Origin: Anaerolineaceae bacterium
Lineage (GTDB): Bacteria > Chloroflexota > Anaerolineae > Anaerolineales > Anaerolineaceae
Assembly: GCA_028699715.1 (NCBI GenBank)
Contig: JAQVUC010000078.1
Coordinates: 1-5,894 of the forward strand
Reading direction: 5' to 3'
Length of the DNA: 5,894 nucleotides
Shown: positions 5,059 through 5,894 of the stretch, piece by piece
How the letters are laid out: each line of letters begins with the position of its first letter
Position numbering within the stretch: position 1 is the first letter of the stretch
Translations under genes and position numbers: made by a program
Notes under the pieces: generated by a model
What the model saw: only the letters and a program-made list of their open reading frames with translations
Told to the model about the DNA's origin: nothing
Database searches by the model: none

Positions 5059-5088
5059 ACTCATGAGACAACTAATAAGGGAGCGCGT

Positions 5089-5894
5089 ATGTTTAAAAAA
5101 CTCAAATATGACCATTATGGTTACCTTTTTGTTGCCCCGTTCATCATCGGCTTTTTGATTTTTGGTTTGTATCCGGTCTTAAATACCGTCTTTTTAAGCT
5201 TTACAAACCGCACGCTCATGTCGCGAACCTATGACATTACCTGGTTTAAAAATTTCCAGCTTTTGTTTGCTGACAAGACCTTTATTACAGCCGTTACGAA
5301 CACCTGGGAACTTTGGTTGATGAACTTCATTCCCCAGATGGGTATTGCCTTTTTGCTTTCCATCTTGTTTACCAACCTGCGACTAAAAATTAAAGGTGTT
5401 GGCGTTTGGCGCATGATTTTCTATATGCCAAACCTGATGATGGCATCCGCTATTGCGGCTCTGTTCTTTTCTTTGTTCTCTTATTATGGTCCGGTCAACC
5501 AATTTATCGTGCGCTCAGGTTTTGTTGCTGAAGCCATCGACTTTATTCGTAAGCCAGACTGGATGCGCGGCTTGGTTGTGTTCATCCAATGGTGGATGTG
5601 GTTTGGTCAGACAACGCTTCTGTTAATGTCTGCCATGACCGCTATCCCAGTATCTTTGTATGAAGCAGCTCTGGTTGATGGGGCTGGTTCTTTGCAGATG
5701 TTCTGGCACATCACCTTGCCTTTGATCAAGCCAGTGATGATTTACATTCTGGTTACGTCTTTGGTAGGAGGGATGCAGATGTTTGACATACCATACCTAC
5801 TTACAGATGGTAGAGGTAGTCCGGGAAATTCTATCCTGACCAACACCATCAACATGTATATGAAATTTCACAGCAGTAAGGGTCATATCGGTGC
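5089..5894 (+). CDS. Sugar ABC transporter permease, MalF type (partial, 3' end cut)
   Basis: The first 268 residues of an inner-membrane permease of the CUT1 (MalF/UgpA-like) family; the frame is still open at the window edge, probably about 20-40 residues short. ATG 5089 follows AAGGGAG (5077-5083) at 5-nt spacing. Hydrophobic segments lie at about 11-36, 75-97, 108-131, 160-183 and 213-233. The N terminus YGYLFVAPFIIGFLIFGLYP is typical, as is RMIFYMPNLM (108-117). The cytoplasmic EAA loop that docks the ATPase reads EAALVDGAG (192-200) with LP at 210-211, matching the family pattern. FDIPYLLTDGRGSP (232-245) is the usual segment before the last helix. It lies 88 bp behind the binding-protein gene on the same strand, after a stem-loop, and should be cotranscribed with it; a MalG-type partner is expected next. 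No ATPase gene is in view, and CUT1 systems often share one encoded elsewhere. Confidence 0.93.
   Translation, partial: MFKKLKYDHYGYLFVAPFIIGFLIFGLYPVLNTVFLSFTNRTLMSRTYDITWFKNFQLLFADKTFITAVTNTWELWLMNFIPQMGIAFLLSILFTNLRLKIKGVGVWRMIFYMPNLMMASAIAALFFSLFSYYGPVNQFIVRSGFVAEAIDFIRKPDWMRGLVVFIQWWMWFGQTTLLLMSAMTAIPVSLYEAALVDGAGSLQMFWHITLPLIKPVMIYILVTSLVGGMQMFDIPYLLTDGRGSPGNSILTNTINMYMKFHSSKGHIG

Noticed and set aside
5079..5087. GGGAGCGCG resembling half of the LacI-type operator at the permease ribosome site
   Set aside because: Only one half matches and the other half is absent; the bases are explained by the Shine-Dalgarno sequence and chance.

Overview
The window looks like chromosomal DNA from a moderately AT-rich, diderm-unlike bacterium, most plausibly a Chloroflexota member of the Anaerolineae. 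This rests mainly on the style of the sugar-binding lipoprotein: a short lipoprotein signal followed by a long Pro/Ala/Glu tandem-repeat linker, which is common in binding proteins of that group. No marker gene is present, so the assignment is an inference.

Layout. Positions 1-271 hold no supportable gene, only a two-part hairpin (14-45) and a pair of 12-bp direct repeats (61-96). Two minus-strand genes follow: a DUF1801 (YdhG-like) protein (272-754) and a ten-helix EamA/DMT transporter with an unusual histidine-rich C-terminal tail (1013-2020). They are separated by 258 bp that include a weak terminator-like hairpin. A 355-bp divergent regulatory region (2021-2375) leads into a plus-strand sugar-uptake locus: a LacI-family regulator (2376-3476), a CUT1-family solute-binding lipoprotein (3534-5000) and a MalF-type permease (5089 to the window end, cut off). 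The MalG-type partner permease is expected just beyond the window.

How it works together. The regulator is preceded by a promoter with perfect -35 and -10 hexamers, and a LacI-type operator (TGAGAGCGCTCCCA) lies over the expected transcription start, implying autorepression. A near-identical operator (AGAGAGCGCTCTCA) lies inside the last codons of the regulator gene, about 100 bp before the binding-protein start. It sits 34 bp after a TTGACA, almost the spacing seen at the regulator's own promoter, so it probably controls the transporter genes. The half-site GCTCCCA equals that of the CebR/CelR cellobiose repressors of actinobacteria, which makes a plant beta-glucoside oligosaccharide a reasonable but unproven substrate guess. 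A perfect 15-bp stem-loop separates the binding-protein and permease genes and probably lowers permease expression relative to the binding protein.

The main oddity is an in-frame TAA at codon 80 of the otherwise intact regulator, where family members normally have an aromatic residue in a DPYFP-like segment. It leaves a free-standing DNA-binding domain, or it is a recent mutation or a sequence error. Otherwise this is an ordinary carbohydrate-uptake locus; I see no evidence of a wholly new system.
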